Below are positions 29,789-32,693 of a stretch of 32,693 nt of DNA, piece by piece. Made by a program: the position numbers and the translations under genes. This DNA comes from Verrucomicrobiales bacterium (lineage in GTDB: Bacteria > Verrucomicrobiota > Verrucomicrobiia > Limisphaerales > JAQGOV01), in contig JAQGOV010000107.1 of NCBI GenBank assembly GCA_028293425.1, positions 1-32,693 of the forward strand, in the 5' to 3' direction. The first letter of the stretch is position 1; every line of letters starts with the position of its first letter. Under the pieces are notes generated by a model. It was given only the letters and a program-made list of their open reading frames with translations, had not been told where the DNA came from and did no database searches.

Positions 29789-32693
29789 CTATCGAGGCTG
29801 TAGCCGATACGTTCGCGTCGGCACTTGAGACGGCGATTTTCGACCGTTCTGCCCCGTGTCGGAAATGGTCTGCGCTTCAGAAACAATGTTTGTGAGGAAG
29901 CCCAGCGTCTGCCAGGTGCTGCTGCCGAACGCATCTGCGGATTGGATTTCCCACGCTGACCCCGGCGGCAAACTGAGGCTCAGCCGCACCCCGCTGCTGT
30001 CTTTGCTCAGGCCGCCGAACTTGGGGTACACAGGCTTGAAGCTGATCGCCTTTAAGCTCACATCAAACGCCACGTCGTCAAAATCCGAAGCCCACGTGTT
30101 GCTCAACAGAACCGCGAGGGTGTTCGTCCCGAGGTTCAATAGCGAAGTGAAGGGTGTCAGGTCGAAGTAACGCTCCTCATTTCCCTGGCCAGTCACTGCT
30201 TCAATTCCGGTGCTCGGTATCTCATGGCCGTTCAGAAAAACTCGGAGCGGATACACTGAGCCTCCATAGCTATCGGTGCAGGTGGCCGACAATAGCAACT
30301 CTTCCCAATCCAGCGAGTTCAACTGGAATCTTCGCCGGAAAAAATATTGAGGCGAACGCTGCGGCAGGCGCGTGACAATATTGGTTGGGCCGCTCCCCGC
30401 GCCAAACTTCGCCGTCCCTTGCAGCCATCCCGCGTCATTGAATCCAGCCGTGGCCCATGCGGCTACCGCATTCGTGGTGTATTTCCAAACGGAGCCAAAG
30501 CCCACGAACGGCACCCAATTAGTGCTCGAAAGGAAGGGCAGGGGACGCAGGAAGAGATTATCCAGGTAAACGGAGCCGCTTCCTGCCGCTGCGATCGTAT
30601 AGCGATGCCGCAATTCGAGATTTGGGAAACCGGCCGGCAGGATGAACACCCGGTTGGCATACATCCATTCGGTGGGCCCTGTTCCAATTGTGAAATGCGG
30701 CGTAAAATAATTGGGCCAGGGCAGCGCCGGGCGGGCGTTCGTATCAACGCCCGTTTTGCTCGAGCCCCATTCCAGCCAATGTTCCGAAGCCTGTGTGATG
30801 CCCCCGCTCTTAAAAAAGCCGCCGAAGCTGTATAAGGTCCCAGGCGTCACAGACATGGTCGCATCCGGAATTCCATACTGGTTGAACTGCGCGATGGTGC
30901 TGTTATTGCCTTTGTTTTGCAGGCGGATTTCCATGGACTGCTTGCCCGCGTATACCGCCGTGGTGCTGGCCAGCATGTTTGTGACTTCCACATCGCCCGT
31001 GAACCATTTGTCCCAGTGGCTGTTGTCGTTCTCCTCAAAGCTGCCATTCACGATTAGGTTGTTGTTGAGAAATGGCGTGATCGCAAAAGGTGCCGAATGC
31101 ACCACGTTAGTCGCGTAGATGGCGCCGACTTCATAAAAATATTGCCAGCCCGGCTTCACCGTAAAATCCGTATAGCTCCTGGTAGTGGACGTCAGGGTGG
31201 CGAGGGCGACAAATGGGCCAGTGGGCTGCTCCGCGCGAAACACGCGGAAGCCTTTGGCGGAATTTGTGGCATCGCCGCCCCAAACGAACGCGGCACGGCT
31301 GAACCCTGCGGTTTTCTGCAAAATCAGGGGCGTCCCGGCGGGATAAAGCGAGCGGTTGTAATTCCCATCGCGCTGTTTGTTGCCGCGATGCGTCGCCCAG
31401 GAAACCAGGTCTTTGTTCGTTGCTCCAAAATTGTAAACGTACACTTGCCCGGCCAGCGATCGAAACACCACATCCAGTCCGCCGTCTCCATTCACATCCG
31501 CCAGGAATGGAATGTGTTTGATTCCTCCCGCCACCGGCACGGAAGTTTTCAAGGTGCCGTCCAGGCTATAAATGTTCAGCGCCCCCACCGACGGATTCAG
31601 CGCCGGATCATACGTCCCGATCACAATCTCCTCTTTCCCATCTCCATCCACATCGCCCACCACCGGTGGCGTTGGGAACAGCGGAAAAAAGTTCTTCGGC
31701 CAGCCCGGACGATCCACCAGCTCCACACCGTTCCAATAGCGGAAGGCGATTTCGTGGCTGTGCGTGAAACTGAGCACGTCAATATGGTTGTCGTGATCTG
31801 GGTTCAGCGGGACCATGCACGCGCTGTTCAGCCAGCCATTGTTGTTGGCTGAGGATATGCGCGGCTTCCATTTACGCCAAAGAATCGACCCATCGTCGTC
31901 CAGGATCGTTTCATGCGGCGTCAGGATCCCGCTCAGTTGGTTGCCGGGCACCAGCACTTCGTCCAGCCCGTCGCCATCGAGGTCCGCGGTTTGCACATCG
32001 ATCCCCATCTGGTAAGCCCCGCTCATGAGTTGCTGGTTCTTGCCGAATTGTTTGCAGAGCATTCCTTTCCCAAACAATCCATGCGGCTGTGTCTTGTCAA
32101 AACACACCACGCTGTCGCTGTCGTTCAGCGCGTAAACCTCGGTCGGCCGGTCCCGGTCGGCCATGCCCAATGCCAGCCCGGACTCCACCAGTTGGTGAAT
32201 GTGATATACAAAATTTTTGCTCCCGCTCAGCGCGTCAAAGAAAACCACCCCTCCGGACCACGTCTCGCCCACGGTTCCCCAATCGGCAAATCCGTATATT
32301 GGCGCGATGAATGGATTGAAATCCTGTCCGGAGCCATTCGCATCCGGTTTAATCTTCCAGCCCGTCACAATCTCCTTCCGGCCTGTCCCGCCAATATCCA
32401 CCACCAGGGGCGGGGACACCTGCGATGAAAAGACCGCGGTCGAAGGCAGTGTCGATAAAAATGCTCCTCCCGGAGACCAATAGAAACCGTTCGTTAACGT
32501 TTGGTACCCTCCGTTTGGCACATAGTTCTGGTACGTCACCGCGTTCGACCAAACAATGCTTCCGTCCCCGCGCATGGCTATCACGCTCGCGCCGCGGGTA
32601 AATAGGATCTCGTCCTTCCCATCACCATCCAGATCATACAAGGTGGGTGACACATTCATCTCCTCCCCTCCTGTCGAATAGGGAAAGCCTGGC
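29789..32693 (-). CDS. FG-GAP/VCBS repeat protein with fibronectin III and carbohydrate-binding modules (5' end beyond window)
   Basis: The frame is open from the window edge; 11 further codons before the first internal ATG (32659) read PGFPYSTGGEE, which flows into the repeat, so the real start lies outside. At least 967 residues are visible. The N-terminal half has calcium-binding-like FG-GAP units: YDLDGDGKDEILF, ADLDGDGLDEVLVPG, GDVDGDGKEEIVIG and ADVNGDGGLDVVF. Next is a fibronectin III-like stretch (GFRVFRAEQPTGPFVALATL), then NGSFEENDNSHWDKWF, like a CBM4/9-type carbohydrate-binding domain, and further beta modules. It is a secreted or surface protein, probably adhesive or polysaccharide-binding; no catalytic motif seen. 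No membrane anchor at the C-terminus. Confidence 0.85.
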   Translation of the reverse strand, partial: PGFPYSTGGEEMNVSPTLYDLDGDGKDEILFTRGASVIAMRGDGSIVWSNAVTYQNYVPNGGYQTLTNGFYWSPGGAFLSTLPSTAVFSSQVSPPLVVDIGGTGRKEIVTGWKIKPDANGSGQDFNPFIAPIYGFADWGTVGETWSGGVVFFDALSGSKNFVYHIHQLVESGLALGMADRDRPTEVYALNDSDSVVCFDKTQPHGLFGKGMLCKQFGKNQQLMSGAYQMGIDVQTADLDGDGLDEVLVPGNQLSGILTPHETILDDDGSILWRKWKPRISSANNNGWLNSACMVPLNPDHDNHIDVLSFTHSHEIAFRYWNGVELVDRPGWPKNFFPLFPTPPVVGDVDGDGKEEIVIGTYDPALNPSVGALNIYSLDGTLKTSVPVAGGIKHIPFLADVNGDGGLDVVFRSLAGQVYVYNFGATNKDLVSWATHRGNKQRDGNYNRSLYPAGTPLILQKTAGFSRAAFVWGGDATNSAKGFRVFRAEQPTGPFVALATLTSTTRSYTDFTVKPGWQYFYEVGAIYATNVVHSAPFAITPFLNNNLIVNGSFEENDNSHWDKWFTGDVEVTNMLASTTAVYAGKQSMEIRLQNKGNNSTIAQFNQYGIPDATMSVTPGTLYSFGGFFKSGGITQASEHWLEWGSSKTGVDTNARPALPWPNYFTPHFTIGTGPTEWMYANRVFILPAGFPNLELRHRYTIAAAGSGSVYLDNLFLRPLPFLSSTNWVPFVGFGSVWKYTTNAVAAWATAGFNDAGWLQGTAKFGAGSGPTNIVTRLPQRSPQYFFRRRFQLNSLDWEELLLSATCTDSYGGSVYPLRVFLNGHEIPSTGIEAVTGQGNEERYFDLTPFTSLLNLGTNTLAVLLSNTWASDFDDVAFDVSLKAISFKPVYPKFGGLSKDSSGVRLSLSLPPGSAWEIQSADAFGSSTWQTLGFLTNIVSEAQTISDTGQNGRKSPSQVPTRTYRLQPR

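Overview
The window looks like chromosomal DNA of a Gram-negative soil or freshwater Verrucomicrobiota member, probably of the Pedosphaera/Limisphaerales type. This is inferred from gene content, not from a search: outer-membrane porin and TonB/ExbB/ExbD genes, two secreted CotH-like proteins, a giant carboxypeptidase-regulatory-repeat/redoxin protein, a prepilin-like protein with an AFTLIELL N-terminus, a very large FG-GAP repeat protein, and a GH57/DUF4912 pair. No tRNA, rRNA, insertion sequence, prophage or CRISPR array was seen.

Layout. (1) 34-2796, minus: DUF4912 protein and a GH57 glucan branching enzyme (glycogen metabolism). The GH57 frame is cut by an in-frame TAA inside what reads as the conserved C-terminus. 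(2) 3112-3964, plus: three small DsrE/DsrF/DsrH-like genes, the last only 59 codons and overlapping its convergent neighbour. (3) 3910-5573, minus: shikimate kinase and epoxyqueuosine reductase QueG, overlapping by 4 bp. (4) 5640-12962: a sulfate uptake locus. An Rrf2-family regulator with four clustered cysteines is divergent, across an AT-rich control region, from a run of seven plus-strand genes: OscA/YezD-like small protein, anion porin, sulfate-binding protein, an M14-type metallo-carboxypeptidase/deacylase, CysT, CysW and CysA. A short diverged copy of the sulfate-binding-protein C-terminus lies just after sbp. (5) 13114-14760, plus: a secreted CotH-like protein. (6) 14762-17685, minus: GcvH, GcvT (no GcvP in the window), a ferredoxin reductase-like flavoprotein and a half-size EamA transporter. 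(7) 17816-21347, plus: a secreted PQQ-type beta-propeller, a strong terminator-like hairpin, then tonB-exbB-exbD. (8) 21393-24819, minus: a lipoprotein and a second CotH protein with a poly-serine insert. (9) 25126-28803, plus: a 1,226-residue secreted protein ending in a redoxin fold that has lost its CxxC. (10) 28914-32693, minus: a prepilin-like pseudopilin and an FG-GAP/carbohydrate-binding protein that runs off the right edge.

The best-supported working unit is the sulfate locus: outer-membrane porin, periplasmic binding protein, two permeases and an ATPase, with an adjacent candidate Fe-S or cysteine-sensing regulator. The most useful second looks are the GH57 stop codon, the sbp tail relic, the metallopeptidase inside the sulfate operon, the overlooked 59-codon gene, the poly-serine CotH insert and the cysteine-free redoxin domain.
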